Assembly (NCBI GenBank): GCA_905221605.1
Contig: CAJNDS010001735.1
Location: 1 to 62,500, forward strand
From: Symbiodinium natans
Lineage: Eukaryota; Sar; Dinophyceae; Suessiales; Symbiodiniaceae
DNA: 62,500 nucleotides
Direction of reading: 5' to 3'
The notes under the pieces are model-generated. The model was given only the letters and a program-made list of their open reading frames with translations, was not told where the DNA came from and made no database searches. Below, in pieces: positions 19,956 to 30,839 of the stretch; position 1 is the first letter of the stretch; each line of letters opens with the position of its first letter. A program made the position numbers and the translations under genes.

Positions 19956-20457
19956 GTAATTCCAAAACCCGAAGCCCCCAAGGCCCCAAAACCCCAAAAC
20001 CCCGAAACCCCAAAACCTCAAAACCCCAAAACCCAGAAAACCCAAAACCTAAAACCCTAAACCATGAAATCTACATCCAAATACCCCGAAGCTTTGCGCG
20101 CGCGCGCTCCTTTTTTTGGGGTTTCGCGCCCCGAAAACCTGAAATCCCCAACTCGACATGGCCACCAGCTATGGGTAGCGAGCGCCTGCACCTGAGACTT
20201 TACCACGTCCAGCGGATTCAGCAGGAGCGTCGTGGCCTTGTCGGCTTCAAGTCGGTGGGCTTAGGGTTTAGGGTTGATTGAGGCTTTGTGGCTTTTGGGG
20301 TCTCGGAATTGAGCTTTACTGCTTAGGATGAGAGTCGGAGGTGGGCATGGGTCGAAGTGTTTAGGGTCTGGGGCCTCTAGGGGTACGCACCGTGGGGATG
20401 AGGGTTTGGGGCCTACATCACCCTGAATTGAACTATACATCAGCAAGGTTTCAGGGC

Positions 20458-20616
20458 ATGCGTGCGGAACCCTATCCTTCCGATTCCCCGAAACCCGAAC
20501 TCTACACCACCTCTCAAGCCCCTGAAAAGAAGCAAAGAAGGGAACCTCAAGATAAAGCCCCAAAGCTTAAAGCCCTAGGACGAAAAACCTCGACAACAGC
20601 ATCTATTCCTCCTTGA
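20458..20616 (+). CDS. Candidate terminal exon, Lys-rich
   Basis: After TTTCAG, a 53-codon frame ends in TGA and is rich in Lys, Pro and Ser (EKKQRREPQDKAPKLK). The opposite strand is also open for 100 codons, so the strand is uncertain. Confidence 0.25.
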   Translation: MRAEPYPSDSPKPELYTTSQAPEKKQRREPQDKAPKLKALGRKTSTTASIPP

Positions 20617-21307
20617 AGACTACAATCCTCAAGAAGGTTTGTAGCCCCTAATCGCCTGTTCGTAGCATCGGGTATGTGATCCCCCCTAACCCTGGGCCGT
20701 AAGCCGTAACTCTAAACCTAAACCCTAAACCCTAAACCCTAAACCCTAAACCCTAAACCCTATGAGGAGCATGTCGGATCCTAGGGCTAGCTTGGTCCCC
20801 AAAGCTCGGCCCACTGCGCAAGAAGCCGCGATGGCGGCAGCTGCGCAACCCGCGGCTGCCACGCCTTGCGCGAGCGCCAGCAGGAAGTTGTTTCGGGGTT
20901 TAGGGCTTAGGGTTGAGGGTTCAGGGGATCATATACCCTATGCTAATAAGGTTTAGGGATCAAGGGTTAAGGGTTTAGGGTTTGGGGCTTAGAGTGGAAT
21001 CTGCAAGCTGCGGTGTCAAGAAAGGACGTGTCGAATGGCCCATGTAATACGTAATCGAGATCGCGATGCACTCCTACGGCACCCCAACCCCTTGAGGGTT
21101 CCCTACTTTCCATGCAGTAATTGAAAAACCCTAGCAAGGGAAAGAATACCCCCAATGAGAGGTTTTGGGTTCTACACTACCCCTCATGCACAAGTCGCAT
21201 CTCACTTGGCGGCCGCCTTGTTTAACTTCCGGACGGACCTGCAAGGACTCAGGGCTTAAGGCTTCGGGCTTTGGGGTTTAGGAGTTTAGGGTTTTGCAGT
21301 TTAGGTG

Positions 21308-21738
21308 TTAGGGCTTAGGGTTGTGAGCCGGCTTAAGAAGCAATGAGAGGGCTGCAACGTGGGTGACATGCGCCTGGATTCGCAGGACACACTGTAGATT
21401 GCGACATGCCAAACAATAAACACCAGCCGTAAACTGCCCCGGAGCTCCTACGCTTGACACCAGCCCCGCCTTTTCTGGCACCAGAACATACCGCCTTAAA
21501 CACGGCAACATCCTAAACCCTCAAAACTCCCCAAGCATCCCTCCAATCCCCAGTCAGCAGCCCTAGATCCCCCCAAGCCCAACTTCGAACCCCCACCCAA
21601 CCCCCACATCTTAGACCCGAGACCCTACACCCCAAACAGCCTAAACACGACCTACGCACTGAGCCTTGAGCCTCAGTCCTCCCCCAACTCCTTGCGGGCC
21701 ACCTGGTCGAAAGCTTTGCTCGCCAGGAGAAACGACCT
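21308..21738 (-). CDS. Candidate minus-strand exons
   Basis: 21673-21738 follows CCCAG on the minus strand and reads RSFLLASKAFDQVARKELGE with a stop. 21308-21511 is an open 67-codon block (contains QFTAGVYCLACRNLQCVLRI). Possible further exons are near 21204-21236 (flanked by CAG and GTGAGA) and 21025-21090. Because one block ends in a stop, at least two transcripts or unrecognised splicing would be needed. Confidence 0.3.
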
Positions 21739-22279
21739 CTGGGCATTGCAGGCAAGGGCTCAGAGTTGAGGGGTTGTAGGGCTGAGGGACCCTGAACCCT
21801 AAACCCTAAACCCATAAACCCTAAACCCTAAACCCTAAACCCTAGACCCCACTAAACCCTAAACCCTAAACCCCAGAAGGCGGACTCTGAAAAAACGCCG
21901 CTCCGCTCCTGGGCGGTTTCGCAATTTGAGGCTGGGACTTGGAGTTCTCGTACACAAGCCACCTCGGCTAGGGTTAAGTTTAGCCACTTGGTGCTTCATC
22001 TCTGATAAAAAAAAAACCACCCCTCAAAGGCACCCAGATTACAACACCTCTTGCCGTGCCAAAAAAAAAAGGATAAGGCCGCCACCATGTGGCCGAATGA
22101 GGAAGTGAGGATGCAAGGCCTGTGCACAGTAGGTAGGCTTTCGGGACGACTGTCCTGTACTAAGTTCGGAAAGGACAGACGACCAATCATAAAGAGGTTT
22201 TCACAGTTGTTGCCCTGACCAAGCTTGCTTCCGGCTTGCTGACAAACAGGAGAGCATACCATGGAGAGAGCAGTTGCAG

Positions 22280-22441
22280 GAATCCCTTCGGAGATACATA
22301 AGTACACGTCGAGGACGACGTTTCAGCAGGCCGGTGCTGATGCCAACGCCCATGCAACTAGATCGGAAAATAGCAAGCACACACATGTTGATCGCCGCGT
22401 ATTGTACCGTGACCCACCTTCGCTGTCAGAGCCGCAACCTT
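22280..22441 (+). CDS. Candidate exon, 54 codons in phase
   Basis: Between TTGCAG and GTAAACG lies an exact 54-codon open frame (contains PVLMPTPMQLDRKIASTHML). Further open plus-strand blocks follow at 22650-22735 (TSSAELWAFLATKPG) and 22839-22905. The function is unknown. Confidence 0.35.
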
Positions 22442-23261
22442 GTAAACGCTATACTACTACTTCTTAAGGACCGCCCATAAACCTTGCAAACCTCTTTGTG
22501 TTTCTGATTTTGGGGGTGTTCTTATAGCATATAGTAGCATATACCGTGAACAGCAAACCTCAAACACACCCACCCCCGGCTCAACCTGAAGACCAAAGTT
22601 CTAGCCCTAAAGTATTGTTTTGAGGTTAGGGGTGCATATGATGGCTAGACAGGGATTAACAGGGGGCTCCAATATGACCTCAAGCGCCGAGTTATGGGCC
22701 TTCCTCGCCACAAAGCCGGGAAGCGCAACCCCAAAAGCCTGCCCTCAACCCTAAACCCTGAACCCTAAACCCAGCACACTTGGGCCGAACTCCTGCAATC
22801 GTGGCATCGGGCCTAGTAAGCCTCCGTTCCAACAGCGCGTGGGGCCCCCTTCCTGCCCCGAGCCGTGTTCAAAAACCGAGGCGGGAGACTTAGAGGTGTG
22901 GGCTTAGGGTTAGGCTTAGGGGTACTAAATCTTTATTAAGGACTGTTAGTATAAGGGTGAACATCCCAAGGTTTGGGCCTTAGGTTCGATGTTTCGGTTT
23001 AGGGTTGCAAGGGTTTCGAAGGCTTGGAGAGGATGTGAGGGGCTTTGATGTTGCTTGAGGGGTCGGGTTGAAGGTTTAGCCCGGGAGCTTTGCCCCGAAA
23101 CCTTAAGCTGCAGAAGCCGCAAGAAGGTCGCCCCGCCTTTCCTGCACACACCGGTTCTTCATCCAGAATTTCGGGCCAAATCCTTGCAGCCCTACAACCC
23201 CAAGACTCGTAGATTCTACACCCCGAAAGTTGAAACCTTGAACGTTTCAGGAGCCTGAAAA

Positions 23262-23376
23262 CCCTAAACCCTAAACCCTAAACCCCAAACCCCAAACCCC
23301 AAACCCCAAACCCTAAACCCTAAACCCTAAACCCTGAACCCTAAACCCTAAACCCTAAACCCTAAACCCTAAACAC
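23262..23376 (-). repeat. CCCTAAA array with CCCCAAA block
   Basis: Heptamers switch to four CCCCAAA units and back, again showing grouped variants. Confidence 0.95.
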
Positions 23377-23776
23377 CAAACCCTCCCTCTCAAAGAATCC
23401 CCTACTGGGAGCTCGGGAAGGACGGTCCCGCCAAAGCGTCTGCACCTCATGCCAAGAGGCCTCGGACTTCGAGTCTTCTGGGTGCAGGTTTAGGGTTTAG
23501 GGTTTTATAGGGCTTAGGGCTTAAGGCTTAGCGCTCAGGGTGTATAGGGTTTTGGGCCTAATTTTCGGGGTCTTAGCGGGTGGTTACTTCACGCTTCTGC
23601 ATGGCTACATGGGGTATCGAGGGTCATCCAATATAGGGCTACGAGCTTTGGGGTCGGTTCGCGTTTAAAGCGGGTTTGGAACATGCAGGTCATGACCTGT
23701 ACGCGGGCAATCAACAGCCAAAAACTTTAAGCTCGGGCTCTTTTGCAACTAAGACCGTCCGTCGTTTGCTTGACAG

Positions 23777-24012
23777 CGCTTGCTAGTTTTCCTCCGCTTG
23801 AACTCTGCGACGGACGGGGCAATGATGTTTCCCGGAGCCAGGTGTTGCAGCGTGAGAGAGCACAGCCCAACTTATCAGTCAGACAGCCTGGGCCCCGACT
23901 TCAGCTCGAAAAAGCCCTCGTTCAAACTCCAAAGCCCTGCAGCCCCAAAGCCCGAATAAAAACCCACCATCCTCAAGCCCGAAATGCCGGACCTGCACAA
24001 AAAATGCCCTAA
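23777..24012 (+). CDS. Candidate terminal exon
   Basis: After TTGACAG a 78-codon frame runs to TAA (contains LCDGRGNDVSRSQVLQRERA). The second half is Pro/Lys-rich. No domain is recognised. Confidence 0.35.
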
Positions 24013-24107
24013 AACCGACACTTCCACCCTAGAGCAAACCGAACCAAACCGCAGGTGTAACGCGTAAACACAAGGACTGCGTCCGGCCCCCCCACTCTAC
24101 TAGGATG

Positions 24108-24196
24108 GCCCTTACAACCCTCCGAATAAATTTCCCTGAATGCGATCCTCTTGAACACAATAAGAGAAATTACGAAATGTCCCAAGGGCCACCCTA
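24108..24196. mobile_element. Introner copy, family K
   Basis: TAGGATGGCCCTT at the left and TGTCCCAAGGGCC at the right match the copies at 29728-29816, 35438-35557 and 55869-55970. The copy at 35438-35557 is an in-phase intron of the membrane-protein gene. Confidence 0.65.
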
Positions 24197-24537
24197 AACC
24201 CTAAACCCGAAACCCTAAAACCCTGAGCCTACAAGCAAATCTGGGGTCTCCCAACGCCGGGACGAAGGAGTGGGGCCTGGGAGATGGGCAGAGATATGCC
24301 CACAGTGGTTGAGGGCTAGGGCTTTGGGGATCTCTAACCCTAAACCCTAAACCGTAAACCCTAAACCCTAAACCCTAAACCCTAAATGAGTCATTGAGGG
24401 GTCTTAGGGCTGAAGATTTTGGGCCTGGGTTGAGGAACCTCGGGCTTAGCTTTCGGGGGTTGAGGAGCTCGCGTGTCTTAGGACCTTGCAGCTCCGAGGG
24501 CAGTGAGAAGGGGAAAAGGGGCTGACTTTGAAAGCTT

Positions 24538-24631
24538 ACCAGGATTGGCTATTAGGCCTTAAAATCCCCATAACGAACCCTAGAAAGGGCCTGTTAAGGG
24601 ATCATAGGGTAGAAAAGCCCATCCTGGTATG
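24538..24631. mobile_element. Introner-like element, family L
   Basis: TACCAGGATTGGCT and AGCCCATCCTGGTA are inverted ends about 65 bp apart. Directly to the right is GTATGTG, a good plus-strand donor context. Confidence 0.55.
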
Positions 24632-25199
24632 TGAGGGTAGCTTAGAAAACCTTGAGCCGTAAAGCCTGCGGTGGCTCCTTCAAAATAATACGGGCAGTTT
24701 AGCTAGACAAGCTCCCCCCCTCCAGACACCGGGAAACTTAAGCTAAGCCCTGTCATTGAGCCTCGAAACCCTAAGGCGGAGGATTTCACCCTCCATGGGG
24801 GCCCTGCGGAAGCCTCGCGGCACTGCATTCGAACGGCCACCTAAGCCCGGTGCTGCAGCCATTTTTTCTTATTGGGCTGATTCCTGGACTTTAGGACCAT
24901 TAGGGTTTAGGGTTCAGGGTTGGTTCCAGTTGGCGTTTGGAGGAGGGTCTTTTTTGCGTAAGGGCTTTGGATTGTTGGGTGTGGGGTTTTAGGAGGGTTT
25001 TCGAGGAGGGTTGTGTTAGGAATTGCCGGGTTAAGTATTCGTAAAGGGGGTATGGCCGCTCCCTGATTGGGGATCCTCCTCTCGAGGTTTGACCTGCAGG
25101 GCCCCCCGAAATCTCGGGGTACCCCGACCGCCTACGGCCAACTTAAGCCGACACCCTAAACCATAAAACCCTAAACCCTAAACCTAAACCCTAAATACC

Positions 25200-25660
25200 C
25201 TAAGCCCTAAACTCAGGCGATGGCACAAGCCGACCCAGGTCGCTCGCCCGCCTCCCACAGCATGGGGGTCGGTAATGGGCCCGGTACCGGAACACGTTCT
25301 CTTCGGGACCAGTACTGGTACCCCCCGGGCCCCTAGGCCAGGAGGACCCCGGACCCTCAACGCAAGCGTGCTCAGGGACTTGGTACCGGCCCCCTGGGCC
25401 CCCCCTACGCCTGGCCTCCTTGGCCCCTGGCCCCCCCCCACCCCCCTGTCCCCCTGACCCGCTCTGCCTGGTCCTTTTTGGTTTGTGTAGCCCGCTTGAC
25501 CCCTCTCTCACCCCAGGCCTGCCCCTCCACTTCACCACAGCCGGGACTGGGTGCCTGGCCGAGCCCACCCCTCTGAAACTTGCTGCAACCCTCCCTGATC
25601 CTGCCTCAGTTTTTAGAAGTGGGCTGTTGTCTGAGTTTCGGCCTAAACCCTAAAAGAAAT
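25200..25660. other. GC-rich Pro/Gly-coding region, uncertain
   Basis: Both strands are open for 77-122 codons with Pro-rich or Gly-rich translations. GGTACCGG and GGGCCCC motifs recur. A stretch around 25240-25265 resembles 15155-15180 (CCCGCCTCCC followed by CAGC). No domain is seen and I cannot decide the strand. Confidence 0.3.
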
Positions 25661-25896
25661 AGGTTTGGGTGGCTTTGCCGCCTTGGACGGCGTGGGGTGG
25701 GAGAAAAGTGTTAGATGGCCCTCCACAATCGGGCCAATGCTGCTTTTCGCACCTCACGAAGCTTTCGAGCTTGTTCCGAAACCTAACCTTCACAGCATCT
25801 ACGCCCTATCACAGCAAACCCTAAACCCTAAACCCTAAACCCTAGACAATACAAACCCTAACCCTAAACCCTGAGCCCATGAACCCCTAACCCTGG

Positions 25897-26103
25897 GTGT
25901 TTCGGGCTCTATTCCTAAAGCCGATACAATCCATACTCCCAACGGTGTCCACGCTCGAATCCGAGCATCTGTCTCATACACTCACATTCAGAGAACTTTT
26001 GTTCGTCGAGAATCCCGCTGGAAGACTGCTTTCCATTACCTTTGTTTTCGTATGGGCCAATACCACCACATTGAAAGGAAAAATCGGATGGGGGGAGGTT
26101 TAA
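25897..26103. CDS. Candidate exon, strand uncertain
   Basis: On the minus strand, after AAAGCAG, an open block near 25920-26023 reads like protein (contains DEQKFSECECMRQMLGFERG). The plus strand is open across the same bases for 68 codons. The minus reading looks more protein-like to me. A hairpin, TCGGCAAGC with GCTTGCCGA, lies at 26111-26139. Confidence 0.3.
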
Positions 26104-26261
26104 AAATCTGTCGGCAAGCTTCTTTCTTTTGCTTGCCGAGCTGGAGTTTGGATCGGTGCAACTACATACATTCCTATTGTTTGTAATCGAGAATCAATAC
26201 ATTGCCATGGTCTTGCTATTGCGGCGCCCTGCCTTTCGTATTGCGGTTGGGGCGGGGGGGG

Positions 26262-26346
26262 GGTGGGGGGTGGGGGGTGGGGGGGGGGTGGGGGGGGGGT
26301 TGGGGGGTGGGGGGTGGGGGGGGGGGGTGGGGGGGGTGGGGTGGGG
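26262..26346. repeat. G-rich (GGGGGGT)n tract
   Basis: Eighty bases of G runs broken by single T. Length and copy number are probably not reliable. Confidence 0.85.
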
Positions 26347-26679
26347 GGCCCACCTTATTAAACAGATGCTCGGACTAAACCCAAAGCCCACAATCCTAAC
26401 ACCCTAAACCCTAAACTAAACCAAACCCAGTTGGCGCCGGGCATTCTCGACGGGCATTGCCAGCGCTATCCAGCAACCTAGGCTTTAGGGCTTACCGTTG
26501 AGGGTCTCCTGGACCCCGCCTTTTGAATACTAGAGCCCTCTTCGTGGTCCCTAAACCCTAAAGCTGAAACCCTGAGCCCTAAAGATATGTTTGCAACGTA
26601 TTCCTGAATGTCAACACTTCGTCGAACCTCCACTAAACAATGCTCGGGTTTACGTTTTAGGGTTTAGGGTTCGGGATTC

Positions 26680-26880
26680 GCAGCCCCATAGAAATGAACC
26701 TAACAAAGTAGAGCCAAACAACTATGCGCACTATTTCCAGTATGCTAGTTCTGGGTTTTCGCGGCAGGGTGGTCGGTTGCAGCATGTCGCTTCAAAGTGC
26801 TAGAGTTCGTTTAGTTTTTTACAGGGTTTTGAAGAAGGCCACCCCCCTAAGAAGTCTTCATATGTGTCGCACCCCACGAG
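26680..26880 (+). CDS. Candidate exons
   Basis: 26825-26880 is bounded by TTTTTTACAG and GTAAAGC and reads GFEEGHPPKKSSYVSHPT. The preceding block 26680-26803, after TTCGCAG, is open (NKVEPNNYAHYFQYASSG) and reaches a stop. The function is unknown. Confidence 0.35.
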
Positions 26881-27104
26881 GTAAAGCAAAGCCCAGCATA
26901 TAATGTAGGTGTAGGCCTGGACCTTAGACCTGAAGAGCCTGGGTTTATAGGGTTTAGGGTTTCACGTTTAAACCCCAAACCCTAACGATCAGGCTAGGGT
27001 GGGGAAACATTTAGGATTTTCTGTATGCTATTCCCCTCTTCTCACATCAACCCCGAAGCCCTGCACCCCAGACTTCTCTCCTTAGTAGGCCGGTATCCAT
27101 GTTC

Positions 27105-27279
27105 TAACAAGGGCACCCTTTTTTGGTTGGTTACTTTGTCTTAGGGAACCTTGAACCAACAAACAAGGGTAAAGGGCACCACTGGGCTACTGAAATCTCC
27201 CTAAAAACCCTGAACCCTAAACCCTAAACCCTAAAGCCTAAACCCTAAACCCTAAACCCTAAGGGCACCACTGGGCTAC
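27105..27279. mobile_element. Family A introner with telomeric insertion
   Basis: The family A interior (TTTTTTGGTTGGTTACTTTG) and end GGGCACCACTGGGCTAC are present. After the end come ten degenerate CCCTAAA units and then a second copy of AAGGGCACCACTGGGCTAC at 27261-27279, identical to 27172-27190. A telomeric array is therefore bracketed by a 19-bp direct repeat. Confidence 0.65.
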
Positions 27280-27794
27280 AAAAGCCTCTAGGCCCGGGAC
27301 ACTCTCCCACTGCCGCTGCCACACCCGGGGCTGCGCTCGAAGGGAGGAGTCGGGCGGCATGCCACTTTGTCCTTGGGGTTTAGGGTTTAGGGTTTATAAA
27401 ATAGGGTTTAGGGTTTAGGGTTTAGGGTTTAGGGTTTATGGTTTAGGGTTTAGGATTTAGGATGATTTAGGGTTTAGGGGGCAAAACCCGGTAGTTTCGG
27501 TGTATTTGATACAGGGTCTTAGGGTTTCGGGTTTGAGGCTACGAATTATTTTGGGGTCTTTGGGTTTGAGGCCTGGGGCGAGGGTCTGGGGGTTCAAGGT
27601 CTGGCGGGGGTTTCCGATTTCGTGTGGAATAAACGACCTACAACCCAAAGATGAAAGATCGAAACCGTGCATAGAGCTCAAGCCCTACAGGGTTTGTAGG
27701 GTTGAAGGCTTGGGTACAGGCTTTAGATTAGAGTCTTCCAGGGTTAACCCTACACCATCAACCCTGAACCCTAAACCCCAAACCCTAATTAAAC

Positions 27795-27914
27795 CCTAAA
27801 CCCTAAACCCTAAACCCTAAACCCTAAACCCTAAACCCTAAACCCTAAACCCTAAACCCTAAACCCTAAACCCTAAACCCTAAACCCTAAACCCTAAACC
27901 CTAAACCCTAAACC
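27795..27914 (-). repeat. CCCTAAA array
   Basis: Seventeen perfect heptamers. The array at 28024-28108 in the same orientation follows after about 110 bp of unique sequence. Confidence 0.95.
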
Positions 27915-28023
27915 CAAACTGGGATTTGAGGTTTAGGGTCTGAGGGCTGCGTGGCTTTTCATTGGGGCCCAGTCCCGTTTTGGACTTAGGCGGGTCAGGC
28001 GTAGAGTTTGGGGCTTCGGGCCA

Positions 28024-28108
28024 AACCCTAAACCCTAAACCCTAAACCCTAAACCCTAAACCCTAAACCCTAAACCCTAAACCCTAAACCCTAAACCCTA
28101 AACCCTAA
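28024..28108 (-). repeat. CCCTAAA array
   Basis: Twelve perfect heptamers. Confidence 0.95.
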
Positions 28109-28208
28109 GGCAGAGTAGGGCTCATAACCTCTAGCCTAAGCCCTCGCGTCTTTTTTTGCGTGGGATTTAGGAAAAGTTGCGAAGAACCAGGACTCCCCAT
28201 CCTTGCAG

Positions 28209-28251
28209 TCCGAAGCCCTTTCTTGCGTTCAATCAGCCCTGTCTGCTGAGG
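28209..28251 (+). CDS. Candidate short exon
   Basis: CCTTGCAG precedes and GTAGACC follows a 43-nt open block reading SEALSCVQSALSAE. The splice context is good but the block is not linked to neighbours. Confidence 0.3.
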
Positions 28252-28903
28252 GTAGACCCCCCAAAAACCCAAAAGAAACCGCACTTTAGGGAACTGTCCT
28301 TGGGCTAAACCCTGAACCCTAAAAAATCTGAACCCTGAACCCTAAACCGTAAGCCCTATAAGCCCTTAACCATCCTGAAGACTGAGCCCTGAACACTACA
28401 CCCTGAACCCTGCCCTGTGAGCCGTCAGGCACCCGGCCACTCATAGGCCACCACCCAGCAGCAGAAACCAGGCCTTGATGGAGTGAGGTTCTTTGGGGGT
28501 TTAGGGTTTAGGGTTTAGGGTTTAGGGTTTAGGGTTTAGGGTTTAGGGTTTAGGGTTTAGGGACGAGGGTTTAGGGTTTTTTGGGTGCTTCTGGGCTTTG
28601 GGATGCTCTGGGGTTTACGGGTTTCGCGGGTATTGGGGCTTGAGGTTTGGGGTGTTAGGTTTCAGGGTTTAGGGTGTGTACGGCTTAGGGTTTGGGGTTT
28701 GGGGCTTTCGGGTCTGGGCATGGGGTTCAGTGCCTAAATCCTGCAGTATGGCTTGCGAGCGATCGGAATAGATTTCCTGGCTCAGGGCATGGTTTAACTA
28801 ATGCAAGGCGATCGCCGAAAAGGAATGATGCTTAACTCTCCCCAAACCTAGATGGCATCACGACATAGATTTGCGGGCGGCCGCCGAGGACCGTCGTTAA
28901 GTT

Positions 28904-29176
28904 ATGTGCATTCCCTTTGATTGTGGACCGATTCTTGGGGTTGTGACCCAAGCAGATCAGAGACTAGCAGCTAGCAAGGATAACAGGTTCCCTACTTCTT
29001 GCGCTTCTTCCAGCCCGAAACACCAAACCCTGAGCCCTCTGCCTTCTCTGGAACTTAGACTGTGCGATTCTGCGCTTCGCATGCAAAAGCCGTCGTGGAC
29101 AGCTGGTATGGAGCACAAAAAACCCTCAACTCCAGCGTCTCCCCCTGATCTGCGGCTGGGCAGATCTGGGGTTTAG
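28904..29176 (+). CDS. Hypothetical protein exon, 90 codons
   Basis: An open frame from ATG to TAG (contains CGPILGVVTQADQRLAASKD and SLELRLCDSALRMQKPSW) lacks low complexity. A short block at 29320-29376 after GGCCAG and before GTAAGCC (CREWEPRRSCSSLDLANA) may belong to the same region. No domain is recognised. Confidence 0.35.
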   Translation: MCIPFDCGPILGVVTQADQRLAASKDNRFPTSCASSSPKHQTLSPLPSLELRLCDSALRMQKPSWTAGMEHKKPSTPASPPDLRLGRSGV

Positions 29177-29500
29177 GGTTTAGGGTTTATAGGGTTTAGG
29201 GTTTAGGGTTTAGGGTTTAGGGTTTAGGGTTTAGGGTTTAGGGTTTAGGGTTTAGGGTGCCAACAGCCTTCCAAGACGTTGGGTGTGTTGCTCATGCCAT
29301 CTCATATTACCAAGGCCAGGTGCCGTGAATGGGAACCGCGCCGGAGCTGCAGTAGTCTTGATCTTGCAAATGCCTCGTAAGCCCTAAACTCTAGACCCTA
29401 AAACCCTAAACCCTAAACCCCCTGAACCCTGAACCCTGAACCGCCCAAAGGCATTCACTTTGTTGGTGGCTTGCGACTATAGGGGCTGAACCCTGAACCC

Positions 29501-29522
29501 CCCCCCCCCCCCCCCCCCCCCC
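29501..29522. repeat. PolyC tract
   Basis: About 22 C residues inside degenerate telomeric sequence. Confidence 0.8.
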
Positions 29523-29727
29523 ACCGCCCCAACTTAAACCCCTAGCGAGTTGTAGGGCCCCGAAGCCCAGAACAGGCACCAAGTCTCCGAACGCCCACCC
29601 CCCCAAATCCCCAAAAAATGAGCCCCAAAATCCTTAAGGAGAAACCCTACACCCCCTCACACCCCGAAGCCGAAAGCCCTGAACCTAAACCCCCCGAACC
29701 CGAAAATCCTGAACCCCACGATGGCCC

Positions 29728-29816
29728 CTAAAACCCTGTGAAAATGATATTTCTGCGATATGATCCTCTTAAACCCAATAAGGGAAACTCTAAACTGTCC
29801 TAGGGGCCCACCTAGG
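29728..29816. mobile_element. Introner copy, family K
   Basis: ATGGCCCCTAAAACCCT, TGATCCTCTTAAACCCAATA and CTGTCCTAGGGGCCC align with the copy at 24108-24196. Confidence 0.55.
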
Positions 29817-30092
29817 AAAACCCCAAAAATCCCGAAAAGCCCGAAAACCCCGAAACCCCGAAAACCCCGGAAATACTAAACACCGGAAACCCTAAACCTC
29901 GGAAACCCTAAACCCTAAACACCAGGGGCCCACGCAGGAGGCCCACAGTTCCAAACAGCGCCCCGCGATAAAGCCCGGGCCACCTCGGACGCTGCTTTTG
30001 GTTTTTTTGGAGGTGGGGAGTGGGGGGGGGAGGGGCGGGGGATTTAGGGTTTAGGGTTTAGGGCTGAGGGTTTATTTAGGGTTTAGGACGCC

Positions 30093-30826
30093 ATGGCTAC
30101 CGAGCACCGATTTGAACAAGCCCTGGGGTTTGGGATTAAACCGCGGACCATGCATTTGACAAACCGCAGCACTTGCAGCTACAGCAGCAATCATGGGGCA
30201 GGTGAGACGCCAGGTGAGGCCTGGCGCAGAATCTGGGCACCGCGGCGAGCATCATCATGGACTTTGCCAGTGCCAGAAGCAGACCGCGCCAGAAAGCCAG
30301 AGGGGGAGCACACCCGCCTGAGACTCGGCCCTTGAAAACAAAAGTACGTCAGCGCCAGGCCATGCGTCGTACCCCAAAGGTCCATGTACCCATATAGTAC
30401 ATACTTGGGCCCTAAAGCTACTATATGGGAACCCCTTTAAGGCCCAAGTATATACCACAAAGGGGTACATGGACCCTTTGGGGTAGCCCGACAGAAACCA
30501 GCTCCAGGACCGTCATGCCGCGGACGCGTTCAGGCACGCGCCGGGGCAGTAGCTGGGAAGGCTCTCGTGGAGTGCATTTTCACAGCCGCAGCTCCTTGGT
30601 TGCTGAGTTCATAAGCCCCCCCAAGAAGTGTATACTTTCAGTTTTGTGGGGGGTACTGAAAGTATGGGGGGTTAGAGTATCCCAAAAATATGTAAAGTGT
30701 ACTCACTCAGCTGCTAAGACTCTGGGGGCAGATCCAAGCCAGGGGGCGAAAGAGGGGCGCGAAGCCCTCGCACCATCTCGCAGAGCCTCGGGAGCCCCAA
30801 GGCGAACCCAGATGGGTCTCGGGTAG
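30093..30826 (+). CDS. Candidate exons around two introners
   Basis: An open block at 30093-30335 precedes element H. Between H and element D, 30487-30598 is open and ends TTG at a GT. After the AG of D, 30719-30826 is open and ends in TAG. Joining TTG to ACTCTG keeps phase 0, giving HSRSSLTLGADPSQGAKE across the junction. Blocks on the minus strand are also open, and palindromic ends let D splice from either strand. Confidence 0.35.
30370..30486. mobile_element. Introner-like element, family H
   Basis: TACCCCAAAGGTCCATGTAC and GTACATGGACCCTTTGGGGT are long inverted ends. A second inverted pair, TACTTGGGCC and GGCCCAAGTA, lies inside. The element is about 117 bp, the modal size of the other introners. 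Confidence 0.8.
30599..30718 (+). mobile_element. Introner copy, family D
   Basis: This 120-bp unit starts GTTGCTGAGTTC and ends CACTCAGCTGCTAAG, so it has GT-AG limits and inverted ends (GTTGCTGAGT with ACTCAGCTGC). It matches 9488-9595. Flanking open blocks join in phase 0 if it is removed. Confidence 0.75.
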
Positions 30827-30839
30827 ATGGGACCTGGAG

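Noticed and set aside
25184-25653. Four overlapping Pro/Gly-rich ORFs as a gene
   Set aside because: All strands and frames are open owing to GC-rich low-complexity sequence. There is no domain and no preferred strand.
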